Assembly (NCBI GenBank): GCA_029215795.1
Contig: JARDYH010000003.1
Location: 18,330,001-18,394,000 of the forward strand
DNA length: 64,000 nucleotides
DNA from: Anniella stebbinsi
Lineage: Eukaryota; Chordata; Lepidosauria; Squamata; Anniellidae
Direction: 5' to 3'
Part shown: one piece after another, positions 23,363-32,380 of the stretch
Position numbering within the stretch: position 1 is the first letter of the stretch
Layout: every line of letters starts with the position of its first letter
Made by a program: the position numbers and the translations under genes
Notes under the pieces: model-generated
Told to the model about the DNA's origin: nothing
Seen by the model: only the letters and a program-made list of their open reading frames with translations
The model's database searches: none

Positions 23363-23550
23363 CCTCAAAGACAATATGCTAAGCCACGGTTAGGACCACT
23401 AACCCCATTGCAGCATGTGGTTAGTGAAGGTGGTTAAACCATGGTTATGTAGCAACCATGGTTAGGGAACATGCCCTACACAAGACACACTAAGCCTTCA
23501 CAGGTAGTTAAAAACGCTTAACCTCTGTGGCTTAGCATGTCATCTGAACA
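23363..23550. mobile_element. Small MITE-like element with AAGCCA/TGGCTT ends
   Basis: The left end AAGACAATATGCTAAGCCAC and the right end (complement GTTCAGATGACATGCTAAGC) are inverted relative to each other, and the interior repeats ACCATGGTTA and GGTTAAACC motifs. No coding capacity. Target duplication not resolved. Confidence 0.5.
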
Positions 23551-24870
23551 AGGTCAGTATTTCTACCAGTAGCTTCTCTCATTATTCCCTTCCTTCCAAT
23601 GTTGGCTTTAGAAACAGGCATTACCACTAGAAGCGTTCCTTGTCTCAAGTTTCAGATATGGGCTATGAGTGATCCTACTCCATTAACTCACAGTTGGAGT
23701 GCATACAAGCTGTTTCAGCAATAAGGAGATTCACATATTATCTACATAAATGTCACAACATTTTACATTTTCAGATTAACATATATAGAGGTAAATCTTA
23801 TTTTCAGACCAACCACCTAAAAGTTCTTTAAAAGTAAACTAAGCAACCATTACTGTACCACCACAGACTCACTGGGTGACCTGAACATGTTTCTCAGCTG
23901 GTTTACCCAACAGCAACATGGAAAGAATAGACAGCATTTTTCATAACTTTGTCGTAGATAACAGTAAAGTACACTGATATCAAAGTGTTGTTTTTTTTTA
24001 AGTGCTGAGAAGAGCACAATGTTTCTATTATCAGAAAGAAAGAAAGACCTTTGCAGCACAATGAAGGTGAAAAGGCTATGTTTAAATGTCAGTTTTCTCT
24101 GCACAAAATGAGAGTACCACTGCCCATTTCACAATTGACACTATAATGATTTTAAAAGTATGAATCTCCACACAGACTGAGGTCTTCCATGGAGGTCCTG
24201 ATGCATGTTCCATCTTTTGGGGTAGGTAGTAGTTAGGTAGAGAGTTCATGGCACAGCAGCACATAGGATATATTGCAACATACACTATTGTAGCCTGATG
24301 TGTTCACTACAATTCCCATCAGACTAAGCGATCAGTCATTGCCATGGTTGCTGAAGATGATTGGAGTTGTCATCCAATACATCTGCAGGGCACCAGATTG
24401 GGGTAGGGTGATTAAAGAAGCGAATTTTGCAGACAGCATAGTAAGATCTTGCTTGTTATAGAGAATCTCAGAAGGCTTCACCTGTGTCCACACTACAACT
24501 TCACCCATATCTTAAGCAAGTTCTTATTATCAGCTCCTACAATTAGCATCACCAATGATATCTTTCTTATACAATTCTAGTGGATGCTTTCTACAATGTT
24601 AGATTTTTTTAAACCCTTGACTACACCAAAGAAGCTAAATCCTGTCCAATGAAAGGTACACAAGTACGCAATACATATGGCATGGTTAAAGTTCAATGCT
24701 TCCTGTGCAGATGTTTTTAACTACATTCTGAACAAAACCTAAATACAAAAAACATTCACTACGCTAGTTCAAGAAACCTGGCTCATTTTAATTAGCCCTA
24801 AATACTAAATGATCTGATATGCAACAGTTTAGATGATGTTAGAATGAACAGTCTCCAATCATTTGTACTG
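23551..24870. other. No gene seen
   Basis: AT-rich sequence with no supported feature. Confidence 0.45.
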
Positions 24871-24874
24871 AACC

Positions 24875-25020
24875 TCTTATTTATTTAAAGTATTTTTCCC
24901 ACTCCTCAGCTGAAGAGGCTCCCAGAGCAGTTTACATAAAATCAGCAAAATAATACAGTCCCTGCCCACAAGCTAACAATCTAAAAAGACATGACACACA
25001 AGGGGAAATGGAAGAGGAAA
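24875..25020 (-). repeat. L2-like LINE 3' end (antisense)
   Basis: The plus strand reads TTTATTTAAAGTATTTTTCC, then CCCAGAGCAGTTTACATAAA, then CCCACAAGCTAACAATCTAA and AGACATGACACACAAGGGG. This is the familiar antisense 3' region of L2-like LINEs in reptiles. No coding part remains. Confidence 0.6.
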
Positions 25021-25433
25021 AAGGTATACTTTCAACAGAGCTTGTATACTAGCCTGTTTCCACTCTCATTCTCTCTGTACAGCCTGCTGGAATAGCTGCT
25101 AGTGAGGACAGTTGAGGGAGGAGTCGTCCCCACGAGGGATGCCGCTCAGCAAGGCTAGTGGAATGGCCCACCTCCTCTCATCTCCCTCTTATCCAATGGC
25201 TCAATTCGGACAACACATTAAGCAACGGTTGTTACATTAAACAACCGTCAGTTGGTTAGCTCAACGTGTGTCTGAATTCGGACACACAACGGATAAACAA
25301 TCCACGGTTGGTTAAGTTGGAGTTTTAAACAACTGAGTTAAACAACTCGCTTGCAAGTTGTTTAAAAGTTAGTCAGTTGACTAACGTGTTGTCTGAATTC
25401 AGCCACTTGAGGTGCGTGGGTTAAACAACTGAG

Positions 25434-26004
25434 ATGAGTACGTTAACACAAAAGACCACAGAGGAGAGCGGCAAGAGTGGCAGAAAGCGGGTGGCTGCTC
25501 AGGCACGCTCGCAACAGACCGCTGGTATCACCGCCATAGCAACCAGGATGCCCACCTCCCCCACCAGGCAACCCGCACGGAGCTCAACAAGGGGCCAGCT
25601 CCTGCACGAACTCACACAGGGTGCCCAGTCAGCTACCCAAACGGAAAGGGAAGCGTACCAGAAGGGCAGTACGGCAAAGGGGGGGAGGGGGAGACGGAAT
25701 AACCCAAAACCCCAGGCGCCCTGGAGCAAGAGGCAGCCCCCCCCACACCAACTGGGAGAACCGCACTCCACCCAAAGCAGACCCCCACCGCACCGCCACC
25801 TCCACTCTCGCTTCACCCAGAAGGACGAGGGCAGGGGAAGCGGCGACCAGAGAGCCCCCCCTCATCCGCCCAACATGGCCGGACAGTGAGCCTTTGCCGG
25901 GCCCCGAGAACCCCATTGGGGAGCGTCGCGCCCGTGCAGACGCGTCCCGGGTGCGTGAATGCATCAGTGCCTGGATCTGGCTGCGCTACCCCCACCCCCT
26001 GTGA
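25434..26004 (+). CDS. Conserved cargo reading frame of element B, frameshifted
   Basis: I do not recognise this protein. The frame from 25434 contains ITAIATRM, QPARSSTRG and LTQGAQSATQTEREA. A second frame that ends at 26004 contains TSTLASPRRTRAGEAATREPP and ISAWIWLRYPHPL. In element C the same two parts form one uninterrupted frame. In B they are split within a C-rich run near 25735-25745 that differs in length. The protein is basic and rich in Q, R, P and T with no visible membrane segment, zinc motif or DDE motif. High GC content can make chance frames long, and the opposite strand is also open here, so real coding is plausible but unproven. Confidence 0.35.
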
Positions 26005-26248
26005 GCGTCGGCTGTGGAGTTCCATCTGTGGACTGGCACCTTTCCCTGGCATGCCGCCCCTCTCCACCACATCCCCTTGGCACGTTCCGTGCTTGGCTCC
26101 CTGGGGGTGTGGCCTTGGCCGTCCCCTCTTCACCGCTGTGCCTTCCAGCCACCTCCTCCCTTCCCGGGGGCAACTGTCCTTTCCGTAGGTTCTGCCCTGG
26201 CATAGTGGTGCCCATGTGCCTTATTGCCCATGTCTGAGCTCCCTGCTG

Positions 26249-26254
26249 AATAAA
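26249..26254 (+). promoter_or_regulatory. Polyadenylation signal AATAAA in element B cargo
   Basis: CTGCTGAATAAAGTTTTCTA lies downstream of the cargo frame. The same signal, in almost identical surroundings, is at 32174-32179 in element C. Confidence 0.5.
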
Positions 26255-26454
26255 GTTTTCTACGCCACCCCACTCTTGCCTTCTTTCCTGTGTGTGCGAA
26301 AGATGCTCTAGGAGGGAGGGGGGGTTGGGGGCTGGGGCGTGGGTGCCAACGTTGGAATTGCAGTGCTGGGCATGGGGTGCGAATGTTGTATTGGTGCTGC
26401 TGTTCCTCCTAGCAGCCTCTTTGCTCGAGGCTGCTGAGTTCCGCCCACTGACTG

Positions 26455-26600
26455 AAGCAGCCAATGGGGTTTGAGAGGCGTGTCCTGCATCGGCTACAAT
26501 GGCGGCACCCATGGTTTTCGGCCGCAGTGTGTGCTGGGATACCTGCTGGAGGACTGACGGAGTTCGGTAAGCAGGGAAAATGGCGGCCGGGCTGTCAGTC
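26455..26600. promoter_or_regulatory. CpG-rich promoter-like block in element B
   Basis: The block holds a CCAAT box (GCAGCCAATGGGG near 26456) and two ATGGCGGC motifs (26499 and 26579, the latter as AAAATGGCGGCCGG, a YY1-type site), in CpG-rich sequence. Element C keeps the same motifs. This suggests a promoter carried by the element, possibly acting on the minus strand or outward to the right. Confidence 0.35.
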
Positions 26601-26749
26601 AGAACCAAGTACGTTATTAACCACCAGGGTGGTTAAAAATTCTTTGCAGCGCCTGCTGCAGCATGTCGTCCGAATTGAGCCCATCTTTTTAACACACCGT
26701 CAGTGGGTTAATTCCCCTCAGTTGCTTAACGTGTTGTCCGAATTGAGCC

Positions 26750-27794
26750 ATTGTCTCTCCACTTTGCAAACAGCGACTAGGTTTATCTTCAGTCAGTGTT
26801 AAGGAGCCAGCCTAAAAGGCCAGCTAAAAGAATGATAAGCAAAACAATGCTCTCCAGCCCTAAAAACTGATTAAGTAGTCTCAAACATTTAACATGTTGA
26901 AAACAAATCTTAACAATACTCAATCTGGAGCACTGGGGTCAGTTTGGAAGCACCTCTAGCTTCAGTGTACTGCACGTTTTCAGCATAATTATATTTGATG
27001 TGCAGGATATATTGCCTGATGAAGACACTAACTGGCTAGCACACGTGTATCTCACACATATACACACTCCCAGAGCAGTTTTGCAACCGTTTTTAAAATG
27101 TATACAGTTTGTAACTTAAGGTGAGAAATAAACATATTAATAAATGTGCATGTGCTGCTTTAAAAAAATTATATTTAAAAAGGCAATCACATTTTCAGAA
27201 GTATGAGGAAAGGTCAAGAAAAACAGGGTTGCTTTCTGGTAGGCAATCTGGTACCCTAAAGATGTTCTGAATTGCAAATCCTATAACGCCCAACCAGGAT
27301 AGCCTTTGATCAGCGCTTATGGCAGATGTAGTCCAAAATATTTAGAGGACACTGGATTACGTACCAGTTTTAGAGCTAAGCTAGTGTTTGGGAAAGCTGT
27401 CTGTCCCACTCTCAGTGCTCATGCTTCACAGGGAATAACTCCTGCCTTCCCAATCAGTTTCAAACATAACACATGCAGCAGAAGAGGTCTGTGTTGATGG
27501 TATACAGGAGGCCTCCAAGACCCATTCTACCTCCTCCATGAAAGCCAGAAGGGACATATGCATTACACCATCAACCAGAGGTGGAGGACCTCATAATGGA
27601 GTAAACAACAGTTGCCAGGGAGGAGAGAGAAGAGAAGGTGGCAGCATGTCTGCCTGTGAGGTGCCACAATGCCACCTTGCCTATACACCAAAATACATCG
27701 CAACGGATTTGTATGCCCCAAACCACAAACCTGGGTTTTCAAGGGGAATGTTACCTCAGCCAAGACAGGCTGATATCCTATTCCCAGACTGGCC
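26750..27794. other. No gene seen
   Basis: No recognisable domain in the open frames at 27306-27804. The phrase CCTTCCCAATCAGTTT near 27445 recurs near 27982 inside copy H, hinting that part of this stretch is also repeat-derived. Confidence 0.4.
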
Positions 27795-28233
27795 ATTCTG
27801 TTAAAATTGGTGACTTATCTGTAACTGTACGTCTTTGAGTGGTTATCCTTGCAGTCACACATATGGTTCTATGCCTGCACAGAACTCCAAACAGGAATTA
27901 CCTATAGCTAGCCTATAACTTTGGCAGGAGTTTCCACCCTTAGTCTCCAGTCTCACATTTAAAGGGGTGTAGCTCCTACCTTCCCAATCAGTTTGCCTCC
28001 CTTCACCACAGTGGTTCTAAAAAGTGGAAGGGAAGTCAAAACACAGGCATAACAGCACCTGCATGAGAGCAGGTTGTGTGACTGCACAGATGACAACTCA
28101 AAAACTAGTTATAGGTAAGCTCCTTGTCTTTCTTCTTTGTGGTGTCTGTGCATTCCACATATGGTGAAGTAGCAAGCTTACTTACCAGAGAAGGGAAAGG
28201 TGTTAAGAAGCCAAAGAGCTGAGCACAGGCCTC

Positions 28234-28340
28234 CTAAAGGACATCTAACCAATAGTGGTGGATGAATGTTAAAAGCTGGGACCAAATCGCTGTATGGCAG
28301 AGGTCAGCCACCACAACTCCCCAGACGAAGGCTTTAGAAC
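28234..28340 (-). pseudogene. DIRS tyrosine recombinase C-terminus (copy H)
   Basis: The piece ADLCHTAIWSQLLTFIHHYW matches IPDSCKAATWSRPSTFVTHY of copy F. The final HHYW retains the tyrosine at the position expected for the catalytic nucleophile. Further recombinase-like sequence continues after the insert at 28620-28890. Confidence 0.65.
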
Positions 28341-28342
28341 AA

Positions 28343-28530
28343 GGGTGGGCAACCGGGTGATCTTGGAGCCAGTTCCCCCCTGGACCCTCCTGCAGCGTGC
28401 CTCCCCCCACACACACACATACTGCAGCTCAGTAAACCTCCATAGTGGTTTGCTGATTTTTTAAAAAAAGAAAAAACTGGCTTTTGGGAGCAATGGGGAG
28501 ATGCGAGGGCTACATGTTGCCTACTCCTGT
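28343..28530. mobile_element. Small hAT-like MITE candidate inside copy H
   Basis: The left end CAAGGGTGGGCAACC and the right end (complement CAGGAGTAGGCAACATG) resemble the CAGGGGTGGGCAAC termini of hAT elements. I cannot match an 8-bp duplication, so this rests on the ends only. Confidence 0.4.
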
Positions 28531-28991
28531 GACAACTCTGGTGGAGTGCCCCTACACCATCTAACGGATCAGGAGCTTTGCCAGATGGTAGCACAAGATG
28601 CACTGAGTGGATGCTACCCATCCCGTCTTAGGACATTAACCTTCTGGTTTTGTTCCCTAACATGAAATGGGACCACCATTTTAGGAAGCAATGAAATATC
28701 CGTGCTGAGAACTGCTTTGCCCTTATGCAGGAGTAAAAACGGTGGTTCAGGCTGAAGCACACACAATTTGCTTGCTCTCCTAGCGGATGTGATAGCAAGC
28801 AGAAATATGACCTTCTAGGACAAAAGCTGAATAATGTGTGTGATAAGGCTCAAAAGGCTTCTTTAATTATGCTAATGTAAGACTCATTGAAGGGGTGGGA
28901 GGTACAATAAGAGGATACAGGCTGGACAGCCTTTTCATGAACCATTTTACCACTGTGTGTGGTGGTGGTGGTGGGGTTCGGAAAACAGCTA

Positions 28992-29330
28992 TCAACCAGA
29001 GCATGAGTAGTGGAAATTGCAGCTTAAGTAAACTTCAACTGATGAAATTAACAAACTCTTTCTCCGAAGGGATAACAAAACTGTAGACAGAGGGCAGGTC
29101 TCCTCTTCAGTCTTTGATCCTGCAGCATATGGCTCCCTCCAGAATTCTAGCCTAACTATAGAAGTTTCCTGCTTAGTGCAGAACCCATATGTACAGACCT
29201 TGAAGAAGAACCAGGTGCACATCTTGTCTGAATTAGGCTTCAATGTATTAACCCCGTTCAGTCCATTCCTGCCCCCAACATCAATTCTGCCCTTCCACAG
29301 ACTCCCTGGATTGGGATGGAAAAAAGAAAT
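28992..29330 (-). mobile_element. L2 LINE, downstream half (split by DIRS copy F)
   Basis: The minus strand reads FPSQSRESVE at the very edge, then LKPNSDKMCTWFF, corresponding to the L2 blocks FPS.S.EAVE and LKLNPDKTEVLLV that follow the YADD box. The upstream half of the same RT lies at 36816-37125 on the other side of the DIRS-like element, in the same orientation and in the expected order. The remainder to about 29000 is degraded. Confidence 0.75.
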
Positions 29331-29525
29331 GCAGGTTGCTTACCTGTAACTTTAGTTCTTCGAGTGGTCATCTGTGCATTCATACACTGTGGGCTCTGAG
29401 CCTGCACAGAGCTTCAATCGGACATTTTGTATATCTGAGTAGCATTGTTTTAGACGGGAACCCCTCCCCAACCATCCACTGCGCAAGTGCAGCTCCGATT
29501 CCCGCCTCCCCTCAGTTCTCTGAGA
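29331..29525 (-). repeat. 3' inverted terminal repeat of DIRS-like copy F
   Basis: The outer part (29331-29385) reads GCAGGTTGCTTACCTGTAAC... and pairs with the ICR at 29618-29672. The inner part (GCTTCAATCGGACATTTTGT...CCGCCTCCCCTCAGTTCTC) is the inverse of 36645-36775 at the other end. DIRS elements characteristically have inverted, not direct, terminal repeats. Confidence 0.88.
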
Positions 29526-29617
29526 CCAGCTAAGTGATCACAAAACCCAAGAGGAGTATACCCTCGGCACCCACATACGTTGACATCGATGCTGAGAGTG
29601 GAGATGGTGGGAGGGTT

Positions 29618-29712
29618 GTGTGAATGCACAGATGACCACTCGAAGAACTAAAGTTACATGTAAGCAACCTGCACTTCTTCTTCGTGGTCTCTGTGCATTC
29701 CCACACTATGGG
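29618..29712. repeat. DIRS internal complementary region (ICR), copy F
   Basis: Two abutting blocks. 29618-29672 is the reverse complement of the outer 3' terminal repeat (29331-29385), and 29673-29712 (CTTCTTCTTCGTGGTCTCTG...) matches the reverse complement of the outer 5' terminal repeat (about 36770-36812). In DIRS elements the ICR templates the joining of both ends into a circle, so this arrangement is diagnostic. Confidence 0.9.
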
Positions 29713-29755
29713 CAAATAATAAGCTCACTTACTGGAGGAGGGTAGGCGAGATGTG

Positions 29756-30774
29756 CTAGTTGAGTACAGCCGAAAGGACCACTCTTGCAAAAGAACAATT
29801 CTGTCTGGCTCTGGTGTCTAGCCTGTAGTGTGTGACGAAGGTAGATGGTCTGGACCATGTAGCAGCCTTGCAGCTATCTGGTATGGAGACACCTTTTGCA
29901 AAGACAGCTGACGTTGACATAGCTTTGGTAGAATGAGCCTTGATGGGCTTGTCAAGCTCAATGTCTGCCAGGTGATAGGTAAGGAGGATCGTCTGCATGA
30001 TCCATTATGAAAATCGCTGTGGGGAGACTGGATTTCCACGCTGAACTCCATCATAAGCAATAAAGAGACATTGCGTTTCCTCCAAGATTCCGTTCTAGCT
30101 TTATAGAAAGCCAGAGCATGACGTACGTCAAGGGCATGGAGAGATTGTTCCAGAGGTGTAGCTGGTTGAGGAAAGAATGTTGGTAGAACAATTTCCTGAT
30201 TAACATGAAAGGGAGAGAGTACCTTTGGTAGGAAGGTGATGTCTGGCTGTAAGACCACTTTATCTTTATGGAAGGTAGTATACGGGATGTCTATCCGGAC
30301 AGCACAGAATTCTCCTGCCCGACGAGCAGTGGTGACGGCTATAAGGAAGGCTAGTTTCCATGAAACTAAGCGCATATCAGCCGTCACCATGGGTTCAAAG
30401 GGTTTTGTTGACAGCATCCTAAGCACCACAGGGAGGTCCCATGTAGGGGATTGATTCCAGACAGGTGGCCTAATGTGTTTTAGTCCATTCAGAAACTGTC
30501 TAATGAGAGGGTCAGTAAACAGAGAAGAGATTTTTAAAGGGTCTTTATGGGCTGAAATAGCTGCCAGATAGACTTTTATAGATGACCAGCTGAAACCTTG
30601 TTTAAAAAGGTGGTGCAAGAAAGAAAGTAAGAACTCTTGTCGATGCATGTAGAGGAGAAACATGGCAATCCATGGCAAAGGAACAAAATGATTTCCACTT
30701 GGAGAGGTACGACTTTCTAGTAGAGGGCTTTCTAGTAGAGGGCTTTCTAGCAGCTTTAATAATTCCTTCAACAT
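29756..30774 (-). pseudogene. DIRS tyrosine recombinase (copy F)
   Basis: The recombinase would integrate the circular DIRS cDNA. The N-terminal core-binding part shows GFSWSSIKVYLAAISAHKDP. The catalytic part opens with AFLIAVTTARRAGEF, which holds the first catalytic arginine. After a frameshift near 30050 and one in-frame stop near 30012, the C-terminus (ORF 29998-29756) carries AHSTKAMSTSA in place of the expected HxxR motif, so lysine replaces the second arginine. It then has CKAATWSRPSTFVTHYRLD with the likely nucleophile tyrosine. A 15-bp tandem repeat at 30713-30750 adds repeated SPLLE units near the N-terminus. Confidence 0.9.
30713..30750. repeat. 15-bp tandem repeat in the recombinase of copy F
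   Basis: CTTTCTAGTAGAGGG occurs twice in tandem, followed by a partial third unit. Because the unit is 15 bp, the reading frame is kept and a SPLLE pentapeptide is repeated. Confidence 0.93.
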
Positions 30775-31111
30775 CCAGGTGAAGATGGAGATGTGCTAAT
30801 GGATTCTCCATGCTGTCAGATGAAGCGTCCTGAGATCTGGGTGGAGCACATGTCCCATGTTCTTGGTAATGAGGTTGGGAAGTAATGGTAGCTTGCGGTA
30901 CCTGTTACGTGCTAGACTGAGAAGAATGGCAAACCACGATTGTCTTGGCCACCATGGCGCTATCACAATGCAGTTCATGTTGTCCCTGAGGATGACTTGA
31001 AGCGCTCGTTGTAGTAGAGGGAATGGTGGGAACAGGTAGATTAATTTGCCCATCCAGATTAACTGGAAGGCATCTCCTTCCGATCTGAGGCCGATCCCGG
31101 CTCTCGAAGAG

Positions 31112-31114
31112 TAT
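31112..31114. repeat. 3-bp target duplication TAT, left of element C
   Basis: TAT lies directly before GGCTGAATTC and is repeated at 32681-32683. Removing element C and one TAT restores the DIRS frame, which confirms the duplication. Confidence 0.9.
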
Positions 31115-31345
31115 GGCTGAATTCGGACGACACGTTAAACAACTGTGGGTTGTTGAAGCAACAACCCGTTGAGTTGTTAAATGTTTCGTCTGGATGTAGC
31201 CACACAACGCAGTAACAACCCACAGTAGGCAAAGTAGCCAAATTCAACAACTGAGAGAAACAACTCACTTGAGAGTTGTTGAGGGAATTGTCAATTGACA
31301 AACGTGTCGTCTGGAGCGGTGCGCTGTTGAAAGAACAATGGTGAG

Positions 31346-31930
31346 TTGTTGAGCATGGAAGATCAGAGAGTGGAGCGGCAAGAGCGGCAGAAAGCGGGGG
31401 CCGCTCAAGCACGCTCACAACAGAGCCCCAGCATCACCGCCATAGCAACCAGGATGCTCGCCTCCCCCACCTGGCAGCCAGCACGGAGCTCAACAAGGGG
31501 CAGGCACCTGCAAGCACTCACGCAGGGTGCCCAGTCAGCTACCCAAACGGACAGGGAAGCGCACCAGAAGGGCACTACGGCAAAGGGGGGGAGGGGGGAG
31601 GGGGGAGGGGGGAGGGGGAGACAGAATAAGCAACAACCCCAGGCGCCCTGGAGCAAAGGGCAGCCCCCCCACACCAAGAGGGAGAACAACACCCCATCCA
31701 AAGTAGACCCCCACTGCACCGCCACCTCCACCCTCGCATCACCCAGAAGGACAAGGGCAGGGGAAGCGGCGACCAGAGAGCCCCCCCTCATCCACCCAAC
31801 ACGGCTGGACAGCGAGCCATTGCTGGGCCCCGAGAATCCCGTTGGGGAGCGTCGCACCCGTGCGGAGGCGTCCCGGGTGCATGAAAGAATAAGTGCCTGG
31901 ATCTGGCTGCACTACCCCCACCCCCTGTGA
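31346..31930 (+). CDS. Uncharacterised 194-codon cargo protein of element C
   Basis: I do not recognise this protein. It is an open frame of 194 codons starting with MLSMEDQRVERQERQKAGAA, and an alternative start is the ATG at 31355 (MEDQRV). The product is basic and rich in Q, R, T, P and G. It has a glycine/arginine-rich centre encoded by the GGGGGAG repeat and ends in ISAWIWLHYPHPL, a motif conserved in element B. The N-terminal motifs ITAIATRM, ARSSTRG and LTQGAQSATQT are also conserved. No DDE triad, zinc finger or Myb-like motif is visible. It could be an element-encoded accessory protein, a captured host fragment, or a chance frame in GC-rich DNA. Most of the region is also open on the other strand. 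Confidence 0.4.
   Translation: MLSMEDQRVERQERQKAGAAQARSQQSPSITAIATRMLASPTWQPARSSTRGRHLQALTQGAQSATQTDREAHQKGTTAKGGRGEGGGGRGRQNKQQPQAPWSKGQPPHTKRENNTPSKVDPHCTATSTLASPRRTRAGEAATREPPLIHPTRLDSEPLLGPENPVGERRTRAEASRVHERISAWIWLHYPHPL
31588..31620. repeat. (GGGGGAG)n microsatellite in element C
   Basis: A G-rich tandem run that is expanded relative to the single GGGGGAGGGG at 25680-25690 in element B. It lengthens the glycine/arginine part of the frame without breaking it. Confidence 0.9.
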
Positions 31931-32173
31931 GCGTCGGCTGTGGAGTTTCATCTGTGGACTGGCACCTCTCCCTGGCCTGCCGCCCCTCTCCACCTCATCC
32001 CCTTGGCACGTTCCGTGCTTGGCTCCCTGGGGGTGTGGCCTCGGCCATCCCCTCTTCACCACTGTGCCTTTCAGCCGCCGCTTCCCTTCCCGGAGGCAAC
32101 TGTCCTTTCCGTAGGTTCTGCCCTGGCATAGTGGTGCCCATGTGCCTTATTGCCCATGTCTGAACTCCCTGCT

Positions 32174-32179
32174 GAATAA
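32174..32179 (+). promoter_or_regulatory. Polyadenylation signal AATAAA in element C cargo
   Basis: CTGCTGAATAAAGTTCTCTA is conserved with element B and lies about 245 bp after the end of the 194-codon frame. Confidence 0.5.
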
Positions 32180-32341
32180 AGTTCTCTAAGCTACCCCACT
32201 CTCGCTGTCTTTCCTGTGTGTGCGGAAGATGCTCTAGGAGGGAGGTGGGGGGTTGGGGGCTGGGGCGTGGCTGCCAACGTTGGAATTGCAGCACTGGGCG
32301 TGGGGTGCGACTGTTGTATTGGTGCTGCTGTTCCTCCTGGC

Positions 32342-32380
32342 TGCCTCTTTGCTCGAGGCTGCCTCTTTGCTCGAGGCTGC
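32342..32380. repeat. 18-bp tandem duplication specific to element C
   Basis: CTGCCTCTTTGCTCGAGG is present twice in tandem here but once at the equivalent site in element B (about 26408-26432). The duplication is a multiple of three and would preserve either strand's frame. Confidence 0.9.

Larger units (their letters stand above)
25198..26749 (+). mobile_element. Cargo-carrying TIR element B (1.55 kb)
   Basis: The ends GGCTCAATTCGGACAACACA and (complement) GGCTCAATTCGGACAACACG form TIRs of about 30 bp. The flanks are AAT and ATT, so the 3-bp target duplication is not exact here. End motifs are doubled: an internal end copy ends near 25404 (TCTGAATTCAGCC) and another lies near 26664-26684 (GTCGTCCGAATTGAGCC). 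Between them sits about 1.26 kb of GC-rich, CpG-rich cargo with a long reading frame, a poly(A) signal and promoter-like motifs. Element C carries the same cargo in the same order and orientation, so the cargo belongs to the element. No known transposase is recognisable. Confidence 0.85.
27795..28905 (-). mobile_element. DIRS-like 3' end, copy H (ITR, ICR and recombinase C-terminus)
   Basis: An outer arm at about 27808-27860 (TATCTGTAACTGTACGTCTT...) is the inverted complement of 28060-28110 (GTGACTGCACAGATGACAAC...AGTTATAGGTAAG). This is followed by TTCTTTGTGGTGTCTGTGCATTCCACA at 28132-28160. It is the same terminal-repeat plus internal-complementary-region layout as the 3' end of copy F, but diverged. 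Beyond it, the minus strand encodes the recombinase end (CHTAIWSQLLTFIHHYWLD). Only the 3' portion is present. It is split by an insertion at about 28343-28530. Confidence 0.75.

Noticed and set aside
25499..26608. Several overlapping long ORFs on both strands of element B as separate genes
   Set aside because: GC-rich sequence has few stop codons. Only the frame combination shared with element C is worth keeping, and even that with reservation.
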